Assembly: GCF_019047785.1 (NCBI RefSeq) | Contig: NZ_CP077290.1 | Location: 3,844,001 to 3,908,000, forward strand | Reading direction: 5' to 3' | Origin: Enterobacter cancerogenus | GTDB taxonomy: Bacteria > Pseudomonadota > Gammaproteobacteria > Enterobacterales > Enterobacteriaceae | DNA length: 64,000 bases | Part shown: positions 35,750 through 44,209 of the stretch, piece after piece | Numbering within the stretch: the first letter of the stretch is position 1 | Layout of the letters: each line of letters opens with the position of its first letter | Program-made: the position numbers and the translations under genes | Notes under the pieces: model-generated | Told to the model about the DNA's origin: nothing | Databases searched by the model: none | Seen by the model: only the letters and a program-made list of their open reading frames with translations

Positions 35750-37081
35750 ATGACGACACATTCTGAGCGCCACCTTAATACCGGCGGCGATCCGCGCACG
35801 CTTGCGGATTATGCCGCCCTTCGCGATGAGATGAACAAGCTGACGCATCCGGCACGCCCGGATGTTAACTGGCAGCTTGCGGAAACGCTCTGCCTCTCGC
35901 TGTTTGAGCACAACGGGATTGAGCTGCAGACCACCGCCTGGTATACGCTTGCCCGTACTCAACTGGCCGGTTTGTATGGCATGAATGAAGGTCTGGCGAT
36001 CCTGGCTACGCTGGTTGCCCGGCAGTGGGGAGAAATCTGGCCGCAGCCGGTCCACGCGCGAATGGAGATCCTCAGCGCGCTGAGCAGGCGGCTACAGCAG
36101 GCGATGCGCACCCGGACGCTAACGTATGCGGATTTGAGCCAGCTCTACCAGGCGGAGGAACATCTGAATACCCTGGGTGAGGTGTTGCAGCGTCTGGAAT
36201 TGAAACACGCCAGCCAGCTTGATGCCCTGCGCATCCTGATGCATAACACGGCGGCGCGGCTGGAAAACAGCGACAACACCGGCGTGAGTGTGCCCCATGA
36301 CGCGGCGCTCACGCCTGAAAAAAGCCTCTCCAACCCGGAAGAGCAGGTGAAATGGGTATACGTGGTACAGCCCGATCCGCTGCCGAATGTGCAGGTGGCG
36401 ACCGAAAGTACACCCCCGGTTAAACCCTGGAAGCCGTTTGCGGCCGGTATGCTGACCATGCTGGTGGTGGCAGGTGCGGCCGCGTGGGGTTGGCAGGCAC
36501 TTCATCAGCCTGACCCGGCACAGACGCAGCTCGCCGCCACGCTGGCCCCGTTACCCGCCGCGCTATCCACCGAACAGCTACAGTCCCTGCGACACATGTC
36601 GCCATCCCCCGCGTCGGGTATCGACAAAACGCAGCAACAGCTGACGCAGCTGTTACGGCTGAAACCGGACTGGGCCGTCAGCTATGGCGATAGTCTGGTG
36701 CGTCAGGCCCTTACTCTGTGGCCCGAACAAGCGAAACCGCTGGCACAGCAGTGGCAGCAGCAGGTCGCTGCCGCCGCGCTTCCTGCACCGGAGCTGAACG
36801 GCTGGCATGAGGGGATGATCCAGCTCCAGCAGCTGGCGAACCGGCTCAACGCGCTGGATGAAAAGCGTGGCAAATACATGACGGTCAGCGAACTCAAGTC
36901 GGCAGTGTTTGCGATGACGCAGTCGTTTACCCGCGCCATACCGGCAGAAGAACAACTGCGCCAGCTTTCAGTCCTGCCGCACGATCGGCCCTGGCCAGCG
37001 GCACAGCAGAGCCAGACGGAGCAGCATCTGCAACAGCTTATTACCCGCTATGCGGTGCTCAAACAACAAACGGCACAATAA
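35750..37081 (+). CDS. TssA-like membrane-anchored T6SS protein (TagA/VasL type)
   Basis: 443-residue protein with an ImpA-type N-terminal domain (about 15-110, GGDPRTLADYAALRDEMNKL; TAWYTLARTQLAGLYGMNEGLAILATLVARQW). A linker, one membrane segment at about residues 226-245 (PFAAGMLTMLVVAGAAAWGW) and a C-terminal helical VasL-like domain (KYMTVSELKSAVFAMTQSF) follow. The layout matches the TagA class of TssA-like proteins, which stop the growing sheath at the opposite membrane and hold it extended. Together with cytoplasmic TssA at 29568, the locus therefore encodes both a primer and a stopper candidate. It follows tssE by 24 bases. The function is inferred from architecture. Confidence 0.85.
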   Translation: MTTHSERHLNTGGDPRTLADYAALRDEMNKLTHPARPDVNWQLAETLCLSLFEHNGIELQTTAWYTLARTQLAGLYGMNEGLAILATLVARQWGEIWPQPVHARMEILSALSRRLQQAMRTRTLTYADLSQLYQAEEHLNTLGEVLQRLELKHASQLDALRILMHNTAARLENSDNTGVSVPHDAALTPEKSLSNPEEQVKWVYVVQPDPLPNVQVATESTPPVKPWKPFAAGMLTMLVVAGAAAWGWQALHQPDPAQTQLAATLAPLPAALSTEQLQSLRHMSPSPASGIDKTQQQLTQLLRLKPDWAVSYGDSLVRQALTLWPEQAKPLAQQWQQQVAAAALPAPELNGWHEGMIQLQQLANRLNALDEKRGKYMTVSELKSAVFAMTQSFTRAIPAEEQLRQLSVLPHDRPWPAAQQSQTEQHLQQLITRYAVLKQQTAQ

Positions 37082-37209
37082 CCCTCGTGCAATGATGAGT
37101 TTCAGACTCCCGATTACAGCATTACAACGATAAAATTGAAGATGGCCGCTCAGCGCACGGTGCGCTGGACCAGGCTTAACAGCATGTGAAAATGAACAGG
37201 GACGACAGC

Positions 37210-37689
37210 GTGTCAGCCAAAGAACGTTTTTTTAAAAAAGTGCAGCAAAATAATGACATCACCCCACCCGGCAAATCGTCTGCGGAGGCTGAGATCCGGC
37301 TGTTTTGTGGGCGGATGGACGAGCTGGCGGAGCAAATCAGCGAGTGGTTTGCGGGGTCAAGCATCGAGGTTGTCGTATCGACAAAACATATACACGACCT
37401 CAGTACGATTGGTTACAGTCTGAACTGCGGCATATGCCGGTATCCGGTAACCACTATCCGGATCCAGAACGCAGACCGTAGCGCCAGCATTGTACCGGAA
37501 CAACTCTGCCGCGGAGCGGAGCGGGGCTGTGTGACAATGCGGATAGAGACGCCTGAAAGTCGCCAGGCGTATCACCTGAGCATGGCACCGGAAACCGGCT
37601 GGTTTATCCGGCGTGAGCATCAGGATGCAAAAGCGAATGTCGTCATGACGGAAGATCGCTTTTTCCAGGCGCTCGACAAGCTGGCCTGA
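37210..37689 (+). CDS. Hypothetical protein at the end of the T6SS locus
   Basis: Unrecognised soluble protein of 159 residues. It has no signal peptide or membrane segment. The N-terminus is helical and basic (AKERFFKKVQQNND), followed by AEAEIRLFCGRMDELAEQISEWF and a beta-rich part with a short Cys-containing segment (LNCGICRYPVTTIRIQNADRS). I choose the GTG at 37210 because AGGGA lies seven bases upstream; GTG at 37186 and ATG at 37192 are alternatives without a clear ribosome site. It is separated from the TagA-like gene by about 130 bases and is convergent with the metabolic cluster, so it may be an accessory of the T6SS or an independent gene. Confidence 0.65.
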   Translation: MSAKERFFKKVQQNNDITPPGKSSAEAEIRLFCGRMDELAEQISEWFAGSSIEVVVSTKHIHDLSTIGYSLNCGICRYPVTTIRIQNADRSASIVPEQLCRGAERGCVTMRIETPESRQAYHLSMAPETGWFIRREHQDAKANVVMTEDRFFQALDKLA

Positions 37690-37749
37690 CCGGGGCCGGA
37701 AAGCGGGCGCAGGCAACCTGCTGCGCCAGTTTTCGTTTCAGGCATACCT

Positions 37750-38925
37750 TCAGGCATCTGCCTGCCATTTTTCACGTTTTGCCCCAGCCCGGCGGGCCGT
37801 GGCGGGCAGTATATCGGCATCGGCGACATAACCATCCGGATCGAGACAGCGGTTATGATTTTTCGCCTGCTGCAGGATCTCCTCATCCCAGTACAGGCGT
37901 TTACGTTGATCGCCCTGGGTTGTCAAAATGCATTCCATATTCCCCTCTATCGCGCGGTAGCGCCGCCAGCTGTTTGCCGGAATGGAGATGACCGACCGTT
38001 CCGGTGCGATAATACTCACTTCCTTGCCCGCCTCATTCCAGGTGACCTCAAGCTTACCTTTAAAGACCATGATGACCTGCACGTCAGGACACACATGTCG
38101 GCCCGTGACGCAATTGTCCGCGAGCCGCAGCCACTCGACGGAAAAACCGTGCGGGCTGACAATCGCAGGGCAGGAATCCCGGTCCTGGGAAATGCCAAAG
38201 CCGATAACGGGCGCGATTTCGCCGCCGTGTCCCGGCAACACCGAGTCCAGCAGTCCCCGTGCCGACCAGCAACGGTCATCGCCTGTCACCGCGCGCTTGC
38301 GCATCTCCTCAACGCTGTAATCACGTAGCCCGGCAATATACGCCTCCGACAGCGGCGTCAGCAGCGTGGCGGGGTCAGGCTGCGGCTCGCCGGGTTCCTG
38401 CGTAATCAACATATTCTCTTTGCTTAAATACATACCGTACTCACTGGCGGCCGCGAGCACCGACGGATGCCAGATGATCCCGCCCGTGTTGTCGCCGCCC
38501 AGAACGGTGAACACCATGCCGCTGGTGTCCTCTTTACTGACGTTAGTAAACCCCCGGAAAATCCAGGTGGGGATGGAGAGGATCGCCGGGGCGCTGAATT
38601 CCGCTTCATGTTCACCCTGCGCGCCCCAGCGAAAACGCCATGTCCCTTCATGGATTAAGAACACTTCCGCCGTAAAATGCAGATGCAGGTTGTTGGTTAC
38701 CCCTTTCGGCATGGCCGCCGCGCCTATGTTAAAACCGTGCGGCTCGGGAATATTCACCACCTGCTCGGAGGACTGAGTGACGCCCGGGCCAATAAACGAA
38801 TAGTTTTGCTTCAGGTGCGAGCCGGGCAGCTTGCAGTCAATAAAAGCAAGGTTGCAGGAGACCATATCATCGGGGGTGATGAGTCGGCTTCTCGCCTGGC
38901 TCTGGGTAAGATGGATAGCGTTCAT
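37750..38925 (-). CDS. Bicupin protein of the catabolic cluster
   Basis: 391-residue protein with two cupin domains. The N-terminal one (about 60-170) includes GVTNNLHLHFTAEVFLIHEGTWRFRWG followed by LSIPTWIFRGFTNVS; the HLHFTAEVF stretch supplies metal-binding His/Glu residues. The C-terminal one (about 255-345) includes HVCPDVQVIMVFKGKLEVTW and RSVISIPANSWRRY, but its metal-ligand set looks reduced. Bicupins of this kind act as isomerases, dioxygenases or ligand-binding proteins, so the reaction cannot be named. The start at 38925 follows AAAGGAGAAACG. It is the last gene of the minus-strand arm, 11 bases after the aldolase gene, and is convergent with the T6SS end. Confidence 0.82.
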   Translation of the reverse strand: MNAIHLTQSQARSRLITPDDMVSCNLAFIDCKLPGSHLKQNYSFIGPGVTQSSEQVVNIPEPHGFNIGAAAMPKGVTNNLHLHFTAEVFLIHEGTWRFRWGAQGEHEAEFSAPAILSIPTWIFRGFTNVSKEDTSGMVFTVLGGDNTGGIIWHPSVLAAASEYGMYLSKENMLITQEPGEPQPDPATLLTPLSEAYIAGLRDYSVEEMRKRAVTGDDRCWSARGLLDSVLPGHGGEIAPVIGFGISQDRDSCPAIVSPHGFSVEWLRLADNCVTGRHVCPDVQVIMVFKGKLEVTWNEAGKEVSIIAPERSVISIPANSWRRYRAIEGNMECILTTQGDQRKRLYWDEEILQQAKNHNRCLDPDGYVADADILPATARRAGAKREKWQADA

Positions 38926-38936
38926 CGTTTCTCCTT

Positions 38937-39728
38937 TTAATAGCCGGATGTGCCGGTGGCAGGAATGGCGTTACCGCGCGCAAGGGCGATGGCTTCGCGC
39001 GAGGCGCGGCCCAGTTGCATGACGTCGTTTGCCGGGGTAACGAAATGAAACCCCTGGGCAATACGCGCTGCGGCAGCCGCGCCGGAGGTGCAGAAGATCC
39101 CGGCGATTTTTTGCTGCTGGCGACAGCGGTCGATCACCCGCTCAACGGCAGCAAGCATCTCCGGGTGTTGGGATTCGGCGCTGGCGTTGCCCGTCAGCGT
39201 CAGCGAGAGATCGTTAGGGCCTATAAACACGCCATCCAGCCCGTCGGTGTCGAGAATGGCGTCAAGATTTGCCAGCCCTTCGCGGGTTTCGATCATCGCC
39301 AGCGTCAGGATTTCATCGTTGGCGTGCTGCGGATAATCGCTGCCGCCGTAAAGCAGGCCCCGCGCCGGACCAAAGGAACGTACGCCCAGCGGCGGATAAC
39401 GGCAGGCGGCGACGAAGCGGCGGGCCTCCTCGGCGCTGGAGATCATCGGACAAATCACCCCGTAAGCCCCGGCATCCAGTACGCGCATGATTTGCGCCGG
39501 ATCGTTATCCGCCACCCGCACCAGCGGCACCGCAGGCGTGGCCGACAGCGCCTGCAGCATCGTCAGCGCGCTGGCAAAATCAATCATGCCGTGCTGGAGA
39601 TCGACGGTTACGGCATCAAAGCCCTGCTGCCCGACAATTTCCGCACTGTAGCCGGAGGGGATCGCCAGCCAGCCGTTGATGATGGGGGTATTGTCCTGAA
39701 AGGCGGTTTTTAGTGTGTTCTTGCGCAC
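38937..39728 (-). CDS. HpcH/HpaI-family aldolase
   Basis: 263-residue class II aldolase-type protein that would cleave a 2-keto-3-deoxy or hydroxy-keto acid to pyruvate and an aldehyde. Family marks are NGWLAIPSGYSAEIVGQQGFDAVTVDLQHGMID (with the catalytic-region DLQHG), PLVRVADNDPAQIMRVLDAGAYGVICPMI, GVRSFGPARGLLYGG and LDGVFIGPNDLSLTL. Metal-binding Glu (MIETREGLANLD) and Asp are present. GTG at 39728 is preferred because ACGGAG lies eight bases upstream; a GTG at 39749 lacks a ribosome site. It overlaps the hydrolase gene upstream by 19 bases. Confidence 0.9.
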   Translation of the reverse strand: MRKNTLKTAFQDNTPIINGWLAIPSGYSAEIVGQQGFDAVTVDLQHGMIDFASALTMLQALSATPAVPLVRVADNDPAQIMRVLDAGAYGVICPMISSAEEARRFVAACRYPPLGVRSFGPARGLLYGGSDYPQHANDEILTLAMIETREGLANLDAILDTDGLDGVFIGPNDLSLTLTGNASAESQHPEMLAAVERVIDRCRQQQKIAGIFCTSGAAAAARIAQGFHFVTPANDVMQLGRASREAIALARGNAIPATGTSGY

Positions 39729-40453
39729 GATATGCACTCCGTAATCCACTGGCGCAGCGGCGATGCGACCTCATCCGGGGTCTCGAGCGGAATAAAATGC
39801 CCGCCAGATGCCACCGTATGCCAGGTTGCGTTCGCGGCGCTTGCCGCCAGTAAGTGATGATGATGGGGCGTGCAGATCGGATCCTGCGCGCCGTTAAGGA
39901 TCACTACCGGGCAGGAGAGATGGCCCAGCGCCGCCCGGTTGTCCTGCCGGTGAATGGCGATTTCCGTTTGCTGAGCAAAGGTCGTTACACCGCACTCGCT
40001 TGCCATCTGACAGATAATGTCCTGTAAAGCCCGGTCGTTGAGGCGCGACGGGGCGACGTAACGTTGCCACAGCGCCGGGACCAGCCAGTCAACTATTCCC
40101 TGCGCCCGGGCGGTGCGCACCGCGTCCCGCCGTGGTGCGGCGTTTTCCGGCGGATCGGCAAGCGGGTTGGCAGATATCAGCGCCAGCCCGCTAAGCCTTT
40201 CCGGCGCGTCAGCGGCTATGTGCAGCGCGACGATTGCCCCCAGCGAAAACCCGGCCAGCAAAAAGCGCGGCGGCAGCGCGCTGAGCAGACGCTGCGATGC
40301 CTGCCGCGCCGATTCCGCCCCCGTCAACGTGACGCACAGCACCGCCGTCACGTTTAACCGCTCAATCACAGGCTGCCAGAGCCGGGCGTTGCACAGCGTG
40401 CCGCCAAGCAGCACCAGCGGCAGGTCGGTGTTATCCAGCAGAGCGTTTTCCAT
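39710..40453 (-). CDS. Alpha/beta-fold hydrolase
   Basis: 247-residue hydrolase with LVLLGGTLCNARLW (oxyanion-hole region), the nucleophile elbow FLLAGFSLGAIVAL (GFSLG, Ser near residue 92), LNGAQDPICTPHHH (acid) and VASGGHFIPLETPDEV (catalytic His). It resembles carboxylesterases and lactone or ester hydrolases rather than lipases. ATG at 40453 is chosen because GAGG lies nine bases upstream; a GTG at 40465 would overlap the SDR stop. Within the cluster it would hydrolyse an ester, thioester or lactone. The substrate is unknown. Confidence 0.87.
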   Translation of the reverse strand: MENALLDNTDLPLVLLGGTLCNARLWQPVIERLNVTAVLCVTLTGAESARQASQRLLSALPPRFLLAGFSLGAIVALHIAADAPERLSGLALISANPLADPPENAAPRRDAVRTARAQGIVDWLVPALWQRYVAPSRLNDRALQDIICQMASECGVTTFAQQTEIAIHRQDNRAALGHLSCPVVILNGAQDPICTPHHHHLLAASAANATWHTVASGGHFIPLETPDEVASPLRQWITECISCARTH

Positions 40454-40461
40454 TGCGTGCC

Positions 40462-41226
40462 TCACGTTGCCGTCCAGCCGCCGTCAACCATCAGGGCGCT
40501 GCCGGTGATCATCGCGGCGGCCTCGGAGGCGAGGAACACCACCGGCCCCATAATGTCTTCCAGTCGGCCTAACCGGCGCAGCTTGATGTTCTCCAGCACG
40601 TAGCGGCGAAATGCCGGATCTTCCAGCGCCGATCGCGACAGATCGGTTTCAATGAAAGTCGGGCACAGCGTATTGACCCGGATCCCGGCCTCGCCCAGCT
40701 CCAGCGCCATCGTGCGGGTTAACCCTTCAAGCGCAAACTTAGAGGCGCAGTAAACGCTCCGCTCGGGGCCGCCCACGTGCCCCATTTGCGATGAGATATG
40801 GATGATTGATCCGGCGCGACCACCCGCCCGCATACGCCGCGCCACGCGCTGGCTGACGAAAAAAGTGGCGCGGAGGTTAAGCGACATCACCGCATCGAAG
40901 TCGTCTTCGTTGACCTCAAGAAACGGCTGGTGGCGGGCCAGCCCGGCGCTGTTCACCAGAATGTCGATCTCCGGCAGGGTCGCCAGCACGCGGTCCACCT
41001 CCCGGGCGTCGGTGATATCCAGCGTTACCGTCTGAAGAGTGAGCCGATGCCCGGCGGCGAGATCGGCCGCCTGGTCCAGCGCCTCGCGGTTGCGGGCGGC
41101 AATCCACACCTCTGCGCCCGCCTGCGCGAGGGCGACGGCAGCGGCGAAGCCAATCCCTCGCGAGCCACCTGTCACCAGCGCGCGTTTGCCGTGCAGAGCG
41201 AAAGAGGGCGTTTGTACAAGCGTCAT
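40462..41226 (-). CDS. Short-chain dehydrogenase/reductase (SDR)
   Basis: 254-residue classical SDR. It has the nucleotide-binding TGGSRGIG motif at residues 19-26, VNSAG near 91, the catalytic Ser in IIHISSQMGH and YCASK with Tyr and Lys near 158-162. VMVDGG closes the domain. Arg in AARNRE after the second strand suggests preference for NADP, though this is only indicative. It sits three bases after the HisD-like gene and a few bases before the hydrolase gene, so it belongs to one transcript. Its likely role is oxidation or reduction of a hydroxyl on the cluster substrate. Confidence 0.92.
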   Translation of the reverse strand: MTLVQTPSFALHGKRALVTGGSRGIGFAAAVALAQAGAEVWIAARNREALDQAADLAAGHRLTLQTVTLDITDAREVDRVLATLPEIDILVNSAGLARHQPFLEVNEDDFDAVMSLNLRATFFVSQRVARRMRAGGRAGSIIHISSQMGHVGGPERSVYCASKFALEGLTRTMALELGEAGIRVNTLCPTFIETDLSRSALEDPAFRRYVLENIKLRRLGRLEDIMGPVVFLASEAAAMITGSALMVDGGWTAT

Positions 41227-41229
41227 GGA

Positions 41230-42552
41230 TTACACCTTTTCCCTGACCGGGGCCGGCATCGCGTAGGGCACGTCTGTCTGGCCATAGCGACGCACGCGAA
41301 TATTGGCCTGCTCGGCGTGTCCGGCAAATCCTTCAAGCAGCGACAGGCGGGAGCAATAGCTGCCGATTTCGGCCGTGGCTTCGTCGCTGAGGACCTTCTG
41401 GAAGGTGCAGGTTTTCATGAACTTGCCGACCCACAGCCCGCCGGTATAGCGCGCGGCTTTTTGCGTTGGCAGCGTGTGGTTGGTGCCGATCACCTTATCG
41501 CCGTAGGCGACGTTAGTGCGCGGGCCGAGGAACAGTGCGCCGTAGTTGGTCAGCCTGGCGAGGAACCAGTCGTCCCGGTCGGTCATCACCTGAACATGCT
41601 CGGAGGCGATGCGATCGGCCTCGGCCAGCATCTCTTCGTAGCTGTCACAGACGATGATTTCGCCATAATCCTGCCACGACTGGCGGGCGATATCGGCAGT
41701 GGGAAGTTTTTCCAGCAGCCGCTCCACTTCCTGCTGCGTCTCTTTAGCAAGCGTCAGGGAGTTGGTCAGCAGAATGGCAGGGGTGGTGACGCCGTGTTCG
41801 GCCTGCCCGAGCAGGTCCGTGGCGCATATTTCTGCGTCTACGGTGTCATCGGCGATGACCAGCGTTTCCGTCGGTCCGGCAAACAGATCGATACCCACCC
41901 GGCCAAAGAGCTGGCGCTTGGCCTCCGCAACAAAGGCGTTGCCGGGGCCGACCAGCATATCTACCGGTGCCAGCGAGTCGGTGCCCAATGCCATTGCGCC
42001 AATCGCCTGAATGCCGCCCAGGGCATAGATTTCCGTTGCGCCCGCCATCTTTTGTGCCGCGACAATCGCCGGAGCGGGTTCGCCGTTAAACGGCGGGGCA
42101 CAGCTGATGATCCGCGAGCAGCCCGCCACGCTGGCGGTAATGATGGACATATGGGCAGAGGCCAGCAGTGGATATTTCCCGCCGGGGACATAACACCCCA
42201 CGGCATTGATCGGAATATTTTTATGGCCGAGGATCACGCCGGGGCGCGTTTCAATTTCGAGATCCCGCAGGCACTCTTTCTGCGCGCGGGCAAAATTCGC
42301 CACCTGCTGTTGGGCAAATTCAATATCCTGAATATCCTGGCGGCTTAACTGTTTTATACAGCGGTCGATCTCCGCTGGCGTCAGGCGATAATCCTGACGG
42401 TCATAGCGATCGAATTTAATCGATAATTCACGAATGGCTTTATTTCCCCGCTTCTCAATATCCGCCAGGATATGTTCAACTTTTTCTCTGACCTGCTGAT
42501 TCGCCTGCTGGCGCTCTTCGGTACTTTTACCGCTTTTTAATTTCCAGGACAC
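41230..42552 (-). CDS. HisD-family dehydrogenase, copy 1 (sulfopropanediol/histidinol dehydrogenase-like)
   Basis: 440-residue zinc- and NAD-dependent dehydrogenase of the histidinol dehydrogenase family, which performs two-step alcohol-to-acid oxidations. The zinc and catalytic positions of the family are conserved: [13 protein letters not shown] (Glu-His pair), [14 protein letters not shown] (Asp) and EGFAGHAEQ (His). The stretch [18 protein letters not shown] is closer to sulfopropanediol 3-dehydrogenase (HpsN) than to true HisD, and there are no other his genes here. It is therefore a catabolic paralogue, not histidine biosynthesis; sulfonate specificity is not established. The start is GTG at 42552 after GGAG. 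A second paralogue lies at 47553. Confidence 0.88.
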   Translation of the reverse strand: MSWKLKSGKSTEERQQANQQVREKVEHILADIEKRGNKAIRELSIKFDRYDRQDYRLTPAEIDRCIKQLSRQDIQDIEFAQQQVANFARAQKECLRDLEIETRPGVILGHKNIPINAVGCYVPGGKYPLLASAHMSIITASVAGCSRIISCAPPFNGEPAPAIVAAQKMAGATEIYALGGIQAIGAMALGTDSLAPVDMLVGPGNAFVAEAKRQLFGRVGIDLFAGPTETLVIADDTVDAEICATDLLGQAEHGVTTPAILLTNSLTLAKETQQEVERLLEKLPTADIARQSWQDYGEIIVCDSYEEMLAEADRIASEHVQVMTDRDDWFLARLTNYGALFLGPRTNVAYGDKVIGTNHTLPTQKAARYTGGLWVGKFMKTCTFQKVLSDEATAEIGSYCSRLSLLEGFAGHAEQANIRVRRYGQTDVPYAMPAPVREKV

Positions 42553-42627
42553 ACGCTTCTCCTTACCTTTTTAAGATGTCAGTTGCCCTCCCGGCGAACC
42601 GGGATAAATGAATTACTGCAGAATGTG

Positions 42628-43866
42628 TTATTGATCCGGCGCGGCGGCGTAAGCCCCGTTTTTTAATAAGCGGGACGCGTGTTGCGCCTTACGGGCATAA
42701 ACCCAGCGTGCGGACAGCGGCGTGGCAATCGCAGCGACGACCGAGAGCGCGGCAATTAACAGGTAACCGGACGAGATATTAATATGTTGCATCATCACGC
42801 CCATCATCACCGGCCCGACAAACATGCCGCAGGAATAGATCGTCTGGAATAATCCCATGCGGGTGGATTGTTCATCGGCGGTGGTATTCACCACGCTGAG
42901 CGACATAAATGCCGCAAACGCCATGCCGAAGGAAAAACCTGCCAGCGCCTGGAGCGAATAAATGACATATAAATTGCTGGTAAAAGGAATGCCAAGCGTC
43001 GAGATCACCTGTAACACGATGCCGAGCACGGCGGTTTTTACCAGCCCAAGGCGCTGATAAAACACCGAGCTGCACAGGGCGATGGCCAGCCCGTAAAAAA
43101 GAAGATGGATATTACCGAGCAGGGCGAGGATCCCTGCCCGGGCGCCCAGTTGTTCGGCGTAGACCGGCGTCAGGGTGTCGCGAGTGGCAAAGGGAACCAG
43201 AATCACGATGGTCGCCAGGATGCCAATCAACCAGACGGAACGGTCGGCCAGCTGCTGTCGCGCCCCGGTGATGCAGGCTTTCAGCGTGGGAGCCTGCACC
43301 GGATCATGAACGTCCTGAATGCGGGTCGTCAGGATCAGCGCCACCAGGGCCGAGATGCAGGAGACGAAAAAGGCGATGTTGTTGGCGAAGTAGTGGATCA
43401 GCACGGCGCCAATACAGTTGCCGAGGAACACGCCGATCGGCCCGGCCAGCGCCAGCAGCGCCACGGCCGCCGGGGCTTCGTTACGGTCGAAATAGCGAAT
43501 GAACAAGATGTTATACAGCACCCACGTGGCCGCCGTGACGCCGTCAGCCGCTTTAGCCATATATAACGTGACGGCGTTAGGCTCGAACCAGGCGATCGGC
43601 CAGGCGATAATGGGCAGCAGTAAACCGATTTGAATAAAAATCCTGCGGCTCTTTACCACGTCGGAGATGATCCCCAACGGGAAACGGATAAGCAGCGTAG
43701 CCAGCCCGGACGCCCCCATAATGATGCCCATTATCTGTGGCTCGAAGCCCTGGTTGATCATCATTGGTGCCAGGAAGGCATCGATGCTGTGAATACAGAT
43801 AAAGAACAGGACGCTGATGATGAAAAAGAGCCGGGCTTCCCGACGGCGTAACAGTGCTCGAAACAT
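42628..43866 (-). CDS. MFS transporter of the catabolic cluster
   Basis: 412-residue major facilitator with about 12 membrane segments. The loop between the second and third helices reads IRFPLGIISDVVKSRR, the family pattern with Arg/Asp/Lys/Arg charges. It begins after AGAGG with ATG at 43866. It is the first gene of the minus-strand arm and faces the LacI-type regulator gene across a 343-base control region with two operators. It is probably a proton-coupled importer of the cluster's substrate; direction and substrate are inference. A 75-base gap separates it from the HisD-like gene. Confidence 0.9.
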   Translation of the reverse strand: MFRALLRRREARLFFIISVLFFICIHSIDAFLAPMMINQGFEPQIMGIIMGASGLATLLIRFPLGIISDVVKSRRIFIQIGLLLPIIAWPIAWFEPNAVTLYMAKAADGVTAATWVLYNILFIRYFDRNEAPAAVALLALAGPIGVFLGNCIGAVLIHYFANNIAFFVSCISALVALILTTRIQDVHDPVQAPTLKACITGARQQLADRSVWLIGILATIVILVPFATRDTLTPVYAEQLGARAGILALLGNIHLLFYGLAIALCSSVFYQRLGLVKTAVLGIVLQVISTLGIPFTSNLYVIYSLQALAGFSFGMAFAAFMSLSVVNTTADEQSTRMGLFQTIYSCGMFVGPVMMGVMMQHINISSGYLLIAALSVVAAIATPLSARWVYARKAQHASRLLKNGAYAAAPDQ

Positions 43867-43980
43867 GGTTTTGAACCTCTTAAAAGTAATGGGTTACAAC
43901 CAGCCAAGTACGACGTTTACCGGTTCAATCCTTTGGGCGACTCCTGTTCTCTCCGGTACCTTTGACGGTATGAAAACTCT

Positions 43981-43996
43981 TTGCATACGTATTCAA
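43981..43996. promoter_or_regulatory. LacI-type operator 1
   Basis: TTGCATACGTATTCAA is a near-perfect 16-bp palindrome centred on CG, the usual form of operators for LacI/GalR regulators. It lies about 115 bases upstream of the MFS start. Confidence 0.7.
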
Positions 43997-44070
43997 GATT
44001 TGAAGTTACGAAAAGGTTTCATGTTTGTAAAGTGATCTCGATCTTGTTGTGAGAATTTTATTTTTTTGTG

Positions 44071-44086
44071 TTGCATACGCATGCAA
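44071..44086. promoter_or_regulatory. LacI-type operator 2
   Basis: TTGCATACGCATGCAA differs from operator 1 at only two positions and is also palindromic around CG. It lies about 124 bases upstream of the regulator gene, and its start is 90 bp from that of operator 1. Confidence 0.7.
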
Positions 44087-44209
44087 AGGTGGTGTAAGTA
44101 TAAAAAACACCCACCTGCTGAAGCGTCCGGAACAGGTGAAAAAAGGGGCTTTTTCGCGGTCCGTGAACAGAATGAACGTGGGTAAGTCGTTGATAAGGAA
44201 AACGGGGTA

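Larger units (their letters stand above)
43867..44209. promoter_or_regulatory. Divergent control region of the catabolic cluster
   Basis: 343 bases between the MFS gene and the LacI-type regulator gene. Two 16-bp operator-like elements lie exactly 90 bp apart (43981 and 44071). No open frame here is convincing. The AT-rich stretch between the two operators and toward 44060 probably contains the divergent promoters, so repressor bound to both sites could loop the DNA and silence both arms. Confidence 0.6.
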
